Shown: positions 1 to 12,040, counted from the first letter of the stretch. The stretch: DNA of 64,000 nt from Puccinellia tenuiflora (GCA_012064385.1 QRDG01000027.1:1271356-1335355); one strand, 5' to 3'. The notes: generated from the sequence alone by a model not told the origin. Made by a program: numbers and translations.

Positions 1-781
1 TGGGATGCTAAACCAGAAAAACTCTGGTTTGGTTAGAGTCGGTTCCTGATGAACATCGGGATCGTATCCAAAAGAATTGTAACAACTCTATTATCTACTT
101 AATACAATCCTTTACCCCACAAAAAAATCAAGGCGGCGGCGGCAGGGAGAGAGGGAGCGGACGAGCCGGAGCGAGAGACGAGGGCGCCGGGACGACAGCT
201 GAGAATCAAGAATACTCGGGTGACTCCGTTAATCTTATATCTACACCAGTCTAGAATTCAGCAGGCGTGGTGGTGTGGGTTTATGTTAAACTTCAGAGTT
301 TTGGGCAGAGGTGCAGGGCTTCAGGCAAAGCAACTCGGCCCGTGCAGCATAGAAATTTCGATCGGAACGCAAGAACACAGTGTGCGCATGTGTTTTGTGC
401 TGGTATCATTTCTGGCCCAGAAAAAGAAATGTTGTTGAACTCAAAGGGTTCGGTCCTACTCCAACGAATGAACCATTGATCACTGTGAATGTTTCATGGC
501 AAACTTTTGGAACATGACAAATAACGAAGACGCAGAACCTGCTGCGGATCTTCAGAAAAAAGAACTCTCACTCGATCAGCAGAAATCAGCAAACGCGCCC
601 AAATAGAAACGAATTCACTAAGCTAACGAGGTAAAACCTTCACAATAACTTAACCTCGGACAAGCAATAGAAACATGACAATAGATCACTTTCACCGATA
701 ATCTCTTAGTTCTGAAGGTGGATCCAACATAGCGACAAATTATAGAAACCAGAACTACTGGCGTCTGAACTTAGACAGTAA
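1..781. other. Gene-free left edge and 3' flank of the DUF1618 gene
   Basis: There is no convincing coding sequence here. Short ORFs near 220-480 lack codon structure and family motifs. Bases 125-195 are a GC-rich purine stretch and the rest is AT-rich. The right part is probably 3' flank or UTR of the minus-strand DUF1618 gene. No TSD-bounded element could be delimited. Confidence 0.5.
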
Positions 782-891
782 TCAGAAAAAACAAGCAAAA
801 TGTTTGAGCCATGTTGTCGATTTCGGTTCTATGAATGCTGCTCGAGAAGGCGCCACTGCCACCTGATAGTTTGATGCAATACTTCCTCTAC
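782..891 (-). other. Candidate alternative terminal exon (b) of the DUF1618 gene
   Basis: An acceptor (CGCAG|GTAGAGG) opens a frame beginning GRGSIASNYQ and ending at a TGA at 784-782. The second locus has GKGSSTSSYYG at 8304-8096 after an equivalent acceptor. Both are phase-compatible with the exon 1 donors. They could be alternative last exons. They cannot follow exon (a) in frame, because that exon already contains a stop. Confidence 0.4.
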
Positions 892-1051
892 CTGCGACCA
901 AGGAAAAGAATATTAGAATGATGTTCTAGTGTGTCAGGTCATATGCGTGGAGGAAGAGAAACTTAATTTGTTCAATGGACATATACAACTTAATTGACGT
1001 AACCTGTTAACAAGTTAACCCCAGCTAGTACTGCTTATTCCTCATTTCGTC

Positions 1052-1110
1052 TCAGAGATGGAGTTGCTGCAGCCCTTCATTCGCGCCATCTTCAGTCTCC
1101 TTTGCAGAAC
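1052..1110 (-). other. Candidate terminal exon (a) of the DUF1618 gene
   Basis: An acceptor (TTGAAG|GT) on the minus strand precedes a short frame reading GSAKETEDGANEG and then a TGA stop. Its phase fits the exon 1 donor at 2616. The equivalent exon at the second locus (8514-8447) reads GIPMETDDCVKEES and also stops, so position and acidic character are conserved. Confidence 0.5.
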
Positions 1111-4056
1111 CTTCAAGAACATAGCATATTATATAAGTCCAGGCATAAAGGCTTCAGCTCAGTTGATCGTCTAATGCATTGTATGGGTTACAGATAAAAG
1201 GATGCAACAAGTTGGTACTAATCAAGTCCATCTAATACCTGATTCATTATGCCTCATGAAAACAGATATTTGTCACACTAATGGAAACTGGAAGTAATAA
1301 ACAGAGAAGGAGCTGGCACATACAAGCATTCTCATGATATGACAAACAAGAACATCCTGATGCCTAGTAGTCTGGATTACAAACAAATATACTAGAGTTT
1401 GAGAGTCCACGCTATTAATCATGCAATCTGGAATTCTGGAGACGAATTCACATTGAAACAGTAACTTTCCTAGGAAATTTCAATTATAATTTTGCATGTA
1501 CACACTAAAGCACAAGAGAGTCTCTAGAAACATAAAATCCTTCAACGAACTGCATCAAATATGGAAAAATTATTCATTTAGTTATTCACTTCAACAGGCT
1601 TGCTCAGTGTAGTATTTTTTTCCTAGCAGCTGATTCACTATATAACATATGGATCTTCGCAGACAATTTCTATCAGAAATCTGCATGTATATACTGAAGT
1701 AGTAACAGAGGCTATCTTCAGAAAAAAAAAAGTGACTTAATGTTGGAGATGCATCTTACTCAAGGAATCACATGAATGGAATACCTTCTAAGACAATTCA
1801 CTTATATAGTATACTGGTTTTGAACAGTGCTTTGCCAAAAAAAAAAATTGGCAACATTAAATCAAGTATCTGATTAGAAATCATTGGGACTGTCAGTCTC
1901 AGCTAACATCATGCAAATAAATGAGCAAAATGTTGTGCTTTACAAGATACAAAATATACATTGGAATGAAAACCTTTATAAACGGAGAATACTTAAGAAG
2001 GAAGCAGCTATCAATCTAGCAGGACAACCCACAAAAAGCTACAAGATTGACCAATTCAGATATATGGTTGTATATGGGGCTACAGTACTGATCACAATGC
2101 TTACATTTTTTTTTTTTAAACATATAAAATGTCATGTACTAAAGCTTTGTCAAAACCCAACAAATATATCAGTTACTATACTATAAATTACTTTAAAAGA
2201 GATAAACCCCATAGCTAGTAGTCAAACATATAGACCTACCCAGTGCCTAAGATAATTAATGAAGCCTAAAATGTATACTGGTCCACTGGACATTTGCTTC
2301 AGTAAGAGCTAAGTCATACATCTCCCACGCATATAGACCATGTACACATTGAAATACAAGTGCTTTACTCTACAAGCTTCATTTTAGACCTATATTATCA
2401 GACATAAGAACTCTATGTTCATCACTAAAAAAAAAGCTAAACTAACACAGCCGGAAATTCCAACATTTGCATCTGTTCCCACAACTGAAATGTTGGGCGA
2501 AGAAGCATCACAAAACATACATCTTTTATCGCTCACAATGTTACGTAGAAACACGCCATTACCAATCACGAAACAAGTAGCAAGAATCTAGTACGGTGAA
2601 GGTACAGTAGAATTACCTGGGCAGAGAGCCCGTGGCAGCTGCCATGCGTGAACGAAACGGGTGGCGACGTGTTCCCTGGGCGGCTCAACCAGCTCGTACA
2701 CCTCGCACTCCACAAGCTTGCGAGCACGCACGTCCATGCCGAGCAAGTACTCGTCATGGAAGAAGTAGACCACGTCGGGGTTCACGGGGTGGATGAGCGC
2801 AAGCACGGGGATCTTCCTTGGCAGCCCAGTGGCCTTGTAGCTCACGTCGTTGCAGATCTCCGAGAAGTTGGCCTCGCACTCGAGCGTCCACTCCGTGGAG
2901 TCCGGATCGGCGAGGGTCCAGACGCTGATCTGTGCAGAGCCGCTGGCGCTACGGTTCCGGTACATGTCCACGAACCGCAGCTTGCCGCCGCTGACACCGA
3001 CGCAGCGGTACTTGTCGAGCAGTCCCCACGCTTCCCTGGACTTGAGCGCCTTGCCCGGCGGTAGGGGGACGACGGTGACCTCCGGCGCGTCGGCGAAGGG
3101 GTCGCAGGTGAGGAGGCACCAGGAGAGGTCGACCCACCAGAGCTTCCCGGCGTGCGAGACGACGCCGTTGGGGCTGAGGACGCGGGACGGGAGCGGGTAG
3201 CCGACCTCCTTGGTGACCCACTCCCCGGCTTCGGAGGAGAAGCAGAGGAGGCCGGCCTTGTCGCCGCCGATGATCCTCTGGAGCTCAGCCACCATGTAGT
3301 GGCCGGGGTCGCCGGGGGCGGTGACGAGGCCGAGGTGGCCCGGGTGCATGATGAGCTCGGGCTTGGGGAGCGCGAGGGCGGTGGCGGGCGTCCAGGACGA
3401 AGTAGCCCGCGACGGTCGGGCGCCAGGAGAACTCCCGTCGGCCGGGGATGTCGATGACGGTGGGGCCCGTGGCGGGGCCCTGGTCGGCGTGGAGCAGGAG
3501 GAGGCCGGACGCGGCGTCGACGGCGAGGACGGAGGGGAAGTTGTTGGAGGTGGTGCGGCCCGGGAAGATGCGCGGGGGGATGGCGAGGATCGCGACGCGC
3601 GGTGGCGCCCGCAGGGCGAGGGAGAGGTCGGCGCCCGGAGGGAGGTCGGTGTCGGCGGCCGTCACCCGCGACACGCTCCCGAGGATGACCCACGACGGCG
3701 ACGCGGCGGACGCCATCTGGGCTAGCTCGGTGTGGTGGTTCCTGGTTCGTGCGTGCGCTTGTGTGCCGTGTGGTGGTGGTGGTGAACTGGTGATTGGTGG
3801 CCGCGTGGTGCTGTTTGTACTGCCAGTCCGCTGTGCTGCTGGGAAGAGAGGCAGCCTTGGACTGCATCCCAAGATCAAAAGTGAGCTTTTTTGTCCGTCG
3901 GCTAGTGCCACCACTGCACAAAAGCAAAGACCAAAGAAGAACCAAGCTTGTTTGAGTTTTTTACTAGACGACGCTTGCTACTGCTGCGTTCGTGCCTTCG
4001 TGGTAAAAACAGGTTGTGATTTGTGAATGGTGGTGCCGCCCTTTGTAGGTGCTGGC

Positions 4057-4225
4057 TGTTAGAGATATATTAGGTTACTTGACTTGATAAGTATAGAAAT
4101 TGTATTTAATTTCCTACTTTATTTTTAGAAGGCTTCTTGTTCTTTAAGTTTGTACCACTATATATACTTGTCCCTAAACCTCAATAATACGTCCAACATA
4201 TTACGCTAATTTCTCCCGTTCTACA
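4057..4225 (+). repeat. 5' LTR of the 2.3 kb short-LTR element
   Basis: It begins TGTTAGAG and ends CTACA, next to the PBS. It contains a TATATATA box near 4160. The paired copy is at 6216-6379. Confidence 0.85.
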
Positions 4226-5559
4226 TGGTATCAGATCGGCGAGATCCTAAACCCTAGCAGCCACCGCTTTCGCGCCGTGCCGCCCCTGGGGAGGTCGATG
4301 TCCATGATCTCCTCCGGGGGCTGCGCAACCCATACGCAGGGTTCGTCTACCGATCCGTGATCGGCTGCCCTGCATGTCTTTTTTCTTCCGATCCGTAGAT
4401 CGGTTTTTCTCTCCGTCGGTCGCTCGACCGGCGTTTTTCTTTTTTGGTTTACCGATCATAATCGGATTGCGTCGCCCACCGTCCGTCGTCTTCTTGCGCC
4501 TCTACTCCGACAACGGCATCGACTCTGCACCGGCCAACTCCTCCACGTCAGTTATCGCGGCCGACTCGCCGGCGCCGACTTCGCAACGGCCGGCTCCCCA
4601 CGCCGGCTATCGCGGAAACTCGATCGGCTGCTGTTGCGCCTGCCTCGGTAGGCTGCGGCGGCCGTCTCGCCAGCTCCAACTCCGCACCAACCGGCTCATC
4701 TTCACCAACCGCGCGGCTAGGTCGGACGCATCGTCCAAGGGACGCCTTGATGCGTCGCACCCGGCTGCTCTTGTCCGCACAGTCTCCATCGCCGGTTCGT
4801 CTTCGCCATCATCGACCGGGACTTCACCGACAACTTCGCCGTCGATTCCGATATGCGCTTCGTCGTCCCCGCTATGGTGCGTACAGCGCACGTCGGTCTG
4901 ATCAACCGACTGATCGCTCGTCTACGCCAAGCACGTCCTCGAGCAAGCGCCTACCACCGATTGAGCAACGGGTTGCCGCTGCGCCGCCGCCTTTGGTCCA
5001 CGCTACCGGCTGCCAACGCGCTTTCCAGGCGTGTACGCCGCCGGCGGTTTTCGCCGTCGCCTCGACACGCGTCCTGTAGCTATGCCGCTCCCTCGGGCCA
5101 TAGCGTCGCTGCACGCGGTCATCTTCGCCGTCCCCGCGCCCCGACGTCCTTGGCTTCCACCACGCCAACCCCATGGCGCGGGTCGCCATCGTCCGCGCAA
5201 GGTCTTCATCACGCTGTCGGTTTCTTCCTCGCCTACTTCGACTACCGCCGCCGCGCTTCTACAGGTAACTTGCATGGCCACTCCAGGCCGTCGCAGGTCC
5301 CACCGACGACACCTTCTCTAGGCGTCTAGCATGGCCACTCCAGGCTAACGCTGCCTTCGCCGACTTCTACGTCTTCGTCCACCACGACCTTGTCGCTAGC
5401 GTCATCATCCCGTCCCCGACTACGTCTACTCCGACAACCGCGGACGACATCAGCACCTTCTACCCCATGCCGATTGGCGCCGCAACCGTAGTCGAGTCCT
5501 CCTCTGCTAGTCCCTCTGACACTGGCGTACGGTTCATGGTGGTCCCCGCCCCTGCACGC

Positions 5560-5875
5560 ACGGTACTGGCAACACCAGTGTGTGCCTTCGTCCCCGATGT
5601 GTCCCCGAGTCTGGCAAGCATGGGTCGGCGCCTCGTCTTCATTGGTTTCGACAATGTCCTCGGCATCGACTACCTCCTCGATGACTGTCTCGACCGCGTC
5701 ACCGACTTCTTCTATGCGTACTCGGTTCTGGCAAAACCGGAGTATGCCTTCGTCCCCGACGTGCGCATGGTTCTGGCAAAACTATGGCTGCACCTCGTCC
5801 TTGACGGCTCGGACTGCTTCGACTCCGGCATCGGCATCCTCGACGACTGCCTCGTCACGTCTCCGTCATTCTCCA
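5560..5875 (+). repeat. Diverged tandem repeat inside the short-LTR element
   Basis: Two units of roughly 160 bp share GCCTTCGTCCCCGA and CTGGCAA blocks followed by a CTCGGCATC/CTCGAYGACTG block. The repetition explains the long GC-rich ORF over this part. It is not evidence for a host protein. Confidence 0.55.
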
Positions 5876-6215
5876 CACGCACTATGCGCACGCGGCCTCA
5901 TGTGCGGCTACCTCGACACCGGCATCCCCGACCACGACATCGACCACGGCGACCCCTCGCACGGCTACCCCGACCAAGGCGCACCGCCCAAATGCTCTCA
6001 GCTCCCTCGACATCGGCACAAAGGGCTACCACCTCGCCTGAGACCTCACCAGCTTCCACTATAGTCCAAGCATCCGCGTCACGACGACGTCCATGACGCT
6101 CCCGCTACGACTGCGGGGGGTGTCAACCTACTGGATTATACTTCGGTTTATCTCCAGTCTGACCGTCCACGACGTTCCTGCTGTTCACGACGCTACCGCT
6201 ACTATTGCAGGGGAG

Positions 6216-6379
6216 TGTTAGAGATATATTAGATTACGTGACTTGGTAGTATAGAAATTGTATTCAATCTCCTACTCTATCTCTAGGAGGCTTCTTGCTC
6301 TTCAAGTTTGTACCACTATATATACTCGCCCCTGAGCCTCAATAATACATCCAGCATATTACGCCGCTCCCGTTCTACA
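6216..6379 (+). repeat. 3' LTR of the 2.3 kb short-LTR element
   Basis: This copy is preceded by a short polypurine tract and begins TGTTAGAG. It aligns with 4057-4225 over its full length, with a small deletion near its end. Confidence 0.85.
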
Positions 6380-7208
6380 CTGGGGTTTTACGACAACTCA
6401 AATAGGGCCAACCATTTCATCTACTCGTGTTCGTTCGGACATGGACCGCAGCCCAACATAACGACGCAAATGAACCGATGTTTGTTTTGTTGTCTGTTTA
6501 GACCTATTTTCAGCTTAAATTAGGCCGGGTTTGTGTCCGCCGTGAACACATTGCGGACGTATGTGGTTAATACCAACAAGCCACCTTCAAATCAGTGACA
6601 GGTCGGGACAACAAACCCTTTTTTTCATTGCCGATAAGGGTTTAACGTGTGTCCATAGCATCGCTTTGTACTAGTGATGAGATCCTCAAAACATCCAACG
6701 CGCTGGATTCTCTCGACACTATAAATCAATCAAAATAATAAGTTGATTTGTTCAGTTAAACAAACTGAATTTAACATATTGAAATAACAATGTACCTAGG
6801 GCCTTGAGGTGTCTATGGTTGACGAATGGGAGCAAACAACTCACATATTGATAACAAGATATTGTTTCACCAATTTTGTCATCGGAATCTTTGACCAAAA
6901 AAATCTTGTTGATGGGAAGCCTGGCTTTTATGGTAGTGTCATTGAACTATAATCTAATATATATCGCCAGATTTGTGTTATTTAGGACATACAGCATATA
7001 ACACCTTTATTTTAAAAAGTCTCAAACATTATTTTAATATTGTTTTGTTCAGTGCACCAAAACGTCGCAATAGCAGCGAATTGATGTATAGTGTAGAACA
7101 AGTATATCCAAGGTTAATATATAGGGTGGAATAGATATGGCCCTATCCAGATTTCCCGGTTTACACAAGAGTTGTATGTGACTTGTGAATACATATTCAT
7201 ATTACGTA
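6380..7208. other. Intergenic, nothing recognised
   Basis: AT-rich sequence with only short ORFs. No TIR, TSD or homologous repeat within this window was found. Confidence 0.5.
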
Positions 7209-7368
7209 CTACCTCCGTTCCATAATGTAAGCATTTTCAGCATTTCTCTTTCCATCCGTATCTAGACATGTTTTAGTGTAAGGTTCAAATGAATCTTGCA
7301 CTAAAACATGTCTAGATACGGAAGGAAAGAGAAATGCTAAAAAGGTTTATATTATGGAACGGAGGGAG
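7209..7368. mobile_element. Stowaway-type MITE (160 bp)
   Basis: The left end CTACCTCCGTTCCATAATG is matched by the inverted right end TTATGGAACGGAGGGAG. The flanks are TA on both sides (7207-7208, 7369-7370). The whole element can fold into one long hairpin: the CATGTCTAGATACGG half is complementary to the CCGTATCTAGACATG half. This is the Tc1/Mariner-derived class common in Triticeae. It is non-coding. Confidence 0.93.
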
Positions 7369-8095
7369 TACATATGAAGTTATGCAGACTGGCCACAATG
7401 CCCTGATGGCAGGAAATGGCAAGGAGAAGTTCAAGATATGCTCATTCTACCTCCTCTAGACAGCAAACAAGAGTGGAAGAAGTTTGTTCATAGACTCCTT
7501 TTATATAGTGTGAGCCACACAGACTTCTGCTTTACGGAATTTCCAACTTCGCAACACAAAATTATGATAACAACATCACAGAGTTTAGTTGAGAGACGTG
7601 AATAATGAAGAAAAGACACAAACAATTAAACTTAGACATAAGATCACATAAAGATACAACTCCTGGCAAGATATTTGTTCTATAGCACTTGGCAAGCCAT
7701 GTTGGATCATATCCACGATCACTAGGAAGATCGACACCAGACACCCCACGATGGTTTGTCAAAATTCTTCCTCCTACACCACGGTGGGGAGAGAGCGTGG
7801 GGAGACAAATGCTTGTTACATCGCTCACTCGAACTATGAGATAACAACAAGCTCGGTTGGAAAAAATTCTAAATTTCGGCGTTGGAATAATACGGGATGG
7901 GGCGCCTATCCTGACTTCCATGTGCTCACTAAGGTAAATATTAGAGTGTTGCAGTTACTAGTCAAAAAAAGAAAAACAGAAGCAGTTGATAAGAGTCGGC
8001 ATGCAGCGGTGAATTAATAAGCAGACTGTCTTGTCAACAAAATCAGCAGAATGTCTTGTCTCAACAACATAAGCAGAATGTCTACCAAGACGGTT
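7369..8095. other. Intergenic, nothing recognised
   Basis: There are short ORFs on both strands between 7562 and 8017, but without family motifs or codon structure. This is probably 3' flank of the second DUF1618 copy. Confidence 0.45.
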
Positions 8096-10403
8096 TTATG
8101 CGAGCAAGGAGGACCTTGATGAGTCGTCACAAAAAAGGTAGACAAAACGGCCGAGACATGCCACAAAACGGTAGACAAAAAACATGGACTCAACATTTGA
8201 AGCTTGATAATCTATAGGTTGTTGAGGACCCCAAGACTGTTCGTTGCCTAGTGTTAATCCAGTCCACTTTGCACCGTAATAACTTGACGTGCTACTTCCT
8301 TTACCTGAACCAAATTTCAAAGAAGACTGTCACAAGCTGTGGGAATAATGGAAGACCAGACTCTGAAGTCTGGGCAACTGGCGATGCAGATAAGACTGTG
8401 GTTATTGGTTAACCTCACCTTGTAAAGAAGGCCACCATGCATCTCGTCAGCTATCATTAGCTGGCACAGAAGCAGATTCTTCCTTCACACAATCGTCAGT
8501 CTCCATAGGAATACCTTCAAAGTTCAAACACAGCGCATGTTAACTAGTCAAAAGCATGCAATCCAGTACTCGCAAAAATAGCATACTATCTAGTCGACCA
8601 GTATGATTTCTCTGCAGGGATTAAACGATGTTAGCTGAAACAAACTAGCAGCCTGATACGTTACACACATCATTGATTATTTGCTTCATACAAGAAATTT
8701 ACCGTACTTACCTCTAACAACTGGATAGATACTTTTTATATTGAAAGATGCTATATAATTTTATTGAGCATGCAACTTTCTCGTGTTACATAAAAATCAA
8801 TAACAACATAACGCATGAGTGCATGATAAGCTATGATATCTAGTTATCCACTACGTCTTCTACAAAGAGAAATATAGTATATATTTGGAGAAGCTAATCC
8901 CTTTTTGTCATGGATGCCCAGATGGCACTCTGAATTTTGAATTTTGTATATACTCCACAATAACTGAGAGCATCTCTCTGCTTCTTTTCTCGAGAATCAA
9001 ATGAGAGTGATCTTCACTCAACTATTTGAAGTCCCTACACTAGAGCTACTGACACAGTTTACAGTTTAGACTCCCAGTTATATATATGTACTATCCTAAA
9101 ATGAAACATATTATATAACTTTGATACATTGTCGCATTTTTGTCGATCACTGTCCTAAATTAGAATAGTTCAGTAGTTACCACCAGGTAAGTAGTGAACA
9201 TCCATTGATCCATGTCCACTGTAGAGCTTATAGCTTTATATAGCTATAACAGCATACTAAGTTGGAACAGTTTAGAGATTAACTGAAAAATATTCTTACA
9301 CAACTATGAAGGTAAACGTACTGAAGTTTTCTGGCAGTACCACTGCCACCCATAGACTGCAGGATCAAGAACCAAGTTTCACATCTATAGTAAGAGTACA
9401 ACTCACCATCACATTCAGACATTCTTGTGTTGTACATAAACAACATTGTTTTTTTGGAATATGTAAGCTTTAGAAATCTAATCCTCACATCAAGCTACAG
9501 ACGCACACGTTGTTGTCTGAAATAAATTCTACAAAATCTGCATAAACTGTGCAAATTATGATGGCTAGCACTGGAGCTGTACTAGTTAACACATTAGCAT
9601 CGATAGGATCCCTGTAAGAATATCTACTCAAGAATGTAGTTGCTTACTGTACAGCAGTATGTAAACTATCTTAGGGAACTACAACTGAAGGTGAACGATC
9701 TAACTACGTTTACGACATAATTTTTGTCATGCCCATAAAAATTTCAGGAGACAGCAGCATGTAAACTACTACTACATATCAACAGCATCAAAACAACGGC
9801 AGGGGAAAGTCTAGAGATATTACCTGCACGATGCACAGCCGGCAGCTCCCATGCGCGAACACAGCCGGAGGAGACATCTTTCCTGCTCGGTCCGACCAGC
9901 TTGTACACCTCACACTCCACCACCTTCCTGGCGCGCAGGTTGACGCCGAAGAGGTGCTTGCCAAGGAAGAAGTACACGACATCTGGGTTCTGTGGGTGGA
10001 CGAGGGCGAGCACCGGTGGTTTCTTGGGCAGGCCGGTCTCCTTGTAGCTCTCATCCGCCCAGATGTCGGCGAAGCTCACCTTGTGCTCCACCTTCCACTC
10101 CTCCCCGGTGTCCGAATCGGCCAGCGTCCACATGACGATCCGAGGGGCTTTGCGGCGGCTCCCTGTCGGCGCAGTGTTGACAGTCGATGTTCTTCCGGAG
10201 CTTGCCCTCCGGAATCTCGACGAAGTCGTCCAGGACCGGCTCGTCGGCGAACGGGTCGCAGGAGAGGATGCCCCAGGAGAGGTCCACCCAGCAGAGCCTC
10301 CCGCCGTGGGTGATCACGGCGTCGCTGCACCAGATCCCGCCGGACGGGGGGTACGCCACGTCCTTCTCCTCCCACTGGCCCGCCACGGATGAGAAGCAGA
10401 GCA
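8096..10403 (-). pseudogene. 5'-truncated DUF1618 copy
   Basis: The minus-strand reading starts inside the protein at LLCFSS (about 10403). It continues through WVDLSWGILSCDPFADEP and, after a deletion with frame change near 10150-10195, through VMWTLADSD and NPDVVYFFLGKHLFGV. It ends at a CAG|GTAATAT donor (exon end 9824). This matches the 2.6-3.7 kb gene residue for residue over long stretches, and the donor position is the same. About 18 residues around the CVGVSGGKLRF segment are missing. The N-terminal half is absent: homology stops near 10403, just before the LTR element at 10429. Possible last exons are 8514-8447 and 8304-8096. It is likely non-functional. Confidence 0.8.
8515..9823 (-). 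other. Intron of the truncated DUF1618 copy
   Basis: AT-rich sequence lies between the exon 1 donor (9823-9816, GTAATATC) and the first acceptor (TTGAAG|GT, 8516-8515). The corresponding intron at the first locus (2616-1111) is of similar size. No nested element was found in it. Confidence 0.5.
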
Positions 10404-10428
10404 GGGTGATCGCAGTGGGCGATGGGGG

Positions 10429-10811
10429 TGTTAGGAATAATCTTGATCTGAGTTTAAGTCTAATTAAGTATTCTTAGTTAGGTAAGTTTTTGTTTGTTTC
10501 CGGCCAGGACTTAACTAGTTTGGTTAGTCCTAGCATTACGTGAGTCCTACTAGTACTAGCTCATCGTATACTGGTTTGAGTCGTACTCAGAGTTAGAGTA
10601 CGAGTAGGTTTAGGTATTAGGTCGGTGGTGGTGCGTGTATATAAGCACGCCCATAGGGTTGCGTTTTGTATCAGTTTGTATCGTGAGTTTAAGAGAAAAC
10701 AAGAAATAAAGAGAGGATTTAGAGGGAGCGACACGCGCCCCTGGCAACAAGTTTTTCGTGTCGTGTGTTCGTCTAGTTTTATGTGATCGATCCTGTGGGC
10801 GAAACCCAACA
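10429..10811 (+). repeat. 5' LTR of the young element
   Basis: 383 bp with TG...CA ends. The TATATAAG box at 10638-10645 is the likely core promoter for the element's transcript. Confidence 0.93.
10638..10645 (+). promoter_or_regulatory. TATA box in the 5' LTR
   Basis: TATATAAG lies about 170 bp before the LTR end, in the sense orientation for the PBS. The same motif occurs in the 3' LTR. Confidence 0.6.
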
Positions 10812-11652
10812 ATTGGTATCAGAGCGAGGTCGAAGATTTGAAGCCACGCTTGCCCCAGGGAGGCGACCCGTACTAGCGCCTCGGGGCGGGCGATCGTCGT
10901 TCGGTGGAGCGACACGGAGGAGGGCGGCAGGGAGAAGTCGTCGACGAGCCGGTGGAAGTGGATGATCGTTGATGGAGCGGTGGTACCGAGGTGTGGTGCC
11001 TGGAGTCTCGTCAAGTTCATCTTCGGGTCCAGGAGTCATGGGCGTGCAAGTTTGCACGTGTGGGTGTCAGAGTCGTGTCAGTGAGTCGTCGTTGTTGTCG
11101 TGTCCAAGTGTTCGTCTCTGTGAGGATCTGTTGCAGTTCAAGCACATCACGGTCGAGGGACTCCGGTAAGATATATCTCCAAAGGGGCGAAGACTTGATA
11201 CGTCATGGTCGAGGCACTCCAGTGAGTTGTATCTTCAAGGGGCGAAGACGTGTGCACGGTGTTTCGTGGGTTGTGTCCATGTCCTCGTGGAGCGTCCTGG
11301 TTGCGGCCAGCGTGGGTTCGGTGCGATGCCGAAGGCGGACGGTGGTAGGCGAAGCTACCGTAAAGCGAGGATGTGTGCGGGTAGTAGGAGGCGAGACTAC
11401 TACAAGCAAGTACAGAGAAGTATGGTGCGAACCGAGTGTGAGGACCGCAATAGCGGTGGCACATATGTGCGAACCGAGTGCGGGAGGCCGATCAATGGCG
11501 GTGGCACAACATAGCAGAGCAAAGGAGGTGCACTGCATGTTTCCTGTGTGGTCATACTTAATGTACGGACATGACGATCAAGGTGTGACGTGAAGCTGCA
11601 AGGAGTCAAGATCAGGGAGCACGAGGACGACAAGTCAAGATTAGGGGGAGAT

Positions 11653-12035
11653 TGTTAGAAATAATCTTGATCTGAGTTTAAGTCTAATTAAGTATTCTTA
11701 GTTAGGTAAGTTTTTGTTTGTTTCCGGCCAGGACTTAACTAGTTTGGTTAGTCCTAGCATTACGTGAGTCCTACTAGTACTAGCTCATCGTATACTGGTT
11801 TGAGTCGTACTCAGAGTTAGAGTACGAGTAGGTTTAGGTATTAGGTCGGTGGTGGTGCGTGTATATAAGCACGCCCATAGGGTTGCGTTTTGTATCAGTT
11901 TGTATCGTGAGTTTAAGAGAAAACAAGAAATAAAGAGAGGATTTAGAGGGAGCGACACGCGCCCCTGGCAACAAGTTTTTCGTGTCGTGTGTTCGTCTAG
12001 TTTTATGTGATCGATCCTGTGGGCGAAACCCAACA
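11653..12035 (+). repeat. 3' LTR of the young element
   Basis: 383 bp with one mismatch to the 5' LTR by direct reading. It is followed by the GGGGG target duplication. Confidence 0.93.
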
Positions 12036-12040
12036 GGGGG

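Larger units (their letters stand above)
782..3716 (-). pseudogene. DUF1618-family gene with a frameshift in exon 1
   Basis: The start ATG is at 3716-3714 (MASAASPSWVIL). Exon 1 runs to 2617 and ends at a CAG|GTAATT donor. After about 109 codons the frame is lost at a GGG run (3386-3388), where one extra base moves the reading into the next frame. That frame continues as a long DUF1618-like protein with WVDLSWCLLTCDPFADAP, FVDMYRNR and NPDVVYFFHDEYLLG segments. Two possible last exons lie downstream and both keep phase 1. One is 1110-1052, ending in a TGA. The other is 891-782. Both have counterparts in the second copy at 8.1-10.4 kb. DUF1618 proteins are an expanded grass family of unknown biochemical role. 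The single indel could be real or a sequencing error, so the gene may be functional in another accession. Confidence 0.75.
4057..6379 (+). mobile_element. Old short-LTR non-autonomous retrotransposon (TRIM/SMART-like)
   Basis: LTRs of 169 bp (4057-4225) and 164 bp (6216-6379) both run TGTTAGAGATATATTAG to TTCTACA. A tRNA-Met type primer-binding site TGGTATCAGATCGG follows the left LTR directly (4226-4239). A purine tract GCAGGGGAG precedes the right one. The flanks CTGGC / CTGGG form a TSD with one mismatch. By hand count about 17 positions differ between the LTRs, mostly transitions, so the insertion is old. The interior is GC-rich with discontinuous ORFs and no recognisable gag, RT or integrase. 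The element sits about 340 bp upstream of the DUF1618 start codon, in the opposite orientation. Confidence 0.85.
10429..12035 (+). mobile_element. Young non-coding LTR retrotransposon (1607 bp)
   Basis: Two 383-bp LTRs (10429-10811, 11653-12035) run TGTTAG to CCCAACA. They differ at a single base (TTAGGAATAA versus TTAGAAATAA). The TSD is GGGGG on both sides (10424-10428, 12036-12040). The PBS TTGGTATCAGAGC is at 10813-10825 and a polypurine tract AGGGGGAGAT precedes the right LTR. The 841-bp interior has no gag or pol and its ORFs change frame, so it must have been mobilised in trans. The PBS type suggests a Copia-like partner. It lies 26 bp beyond the point where DUF1618 homology stops. Confidence 0.95.

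Noticed and set aside
220..479. Two overlapping plus-strand ORFs at the left edge
   Set aside because: Overlapping frames, no motif, no splice context; consistent with chance.
2842..3945. Long Pro/Arg/Ser-rich minus-strand ORF and plus-strand ORFs over the DUF1618 exon
   Set aside because: Shadow frames caused by the high GC content of the real exon.
4853..6096. Long GC-rich plus-strand ORFs inside the short-LTR element
   Set aside because: They change frame, contain tandem repeats and have no gag or pol motif.
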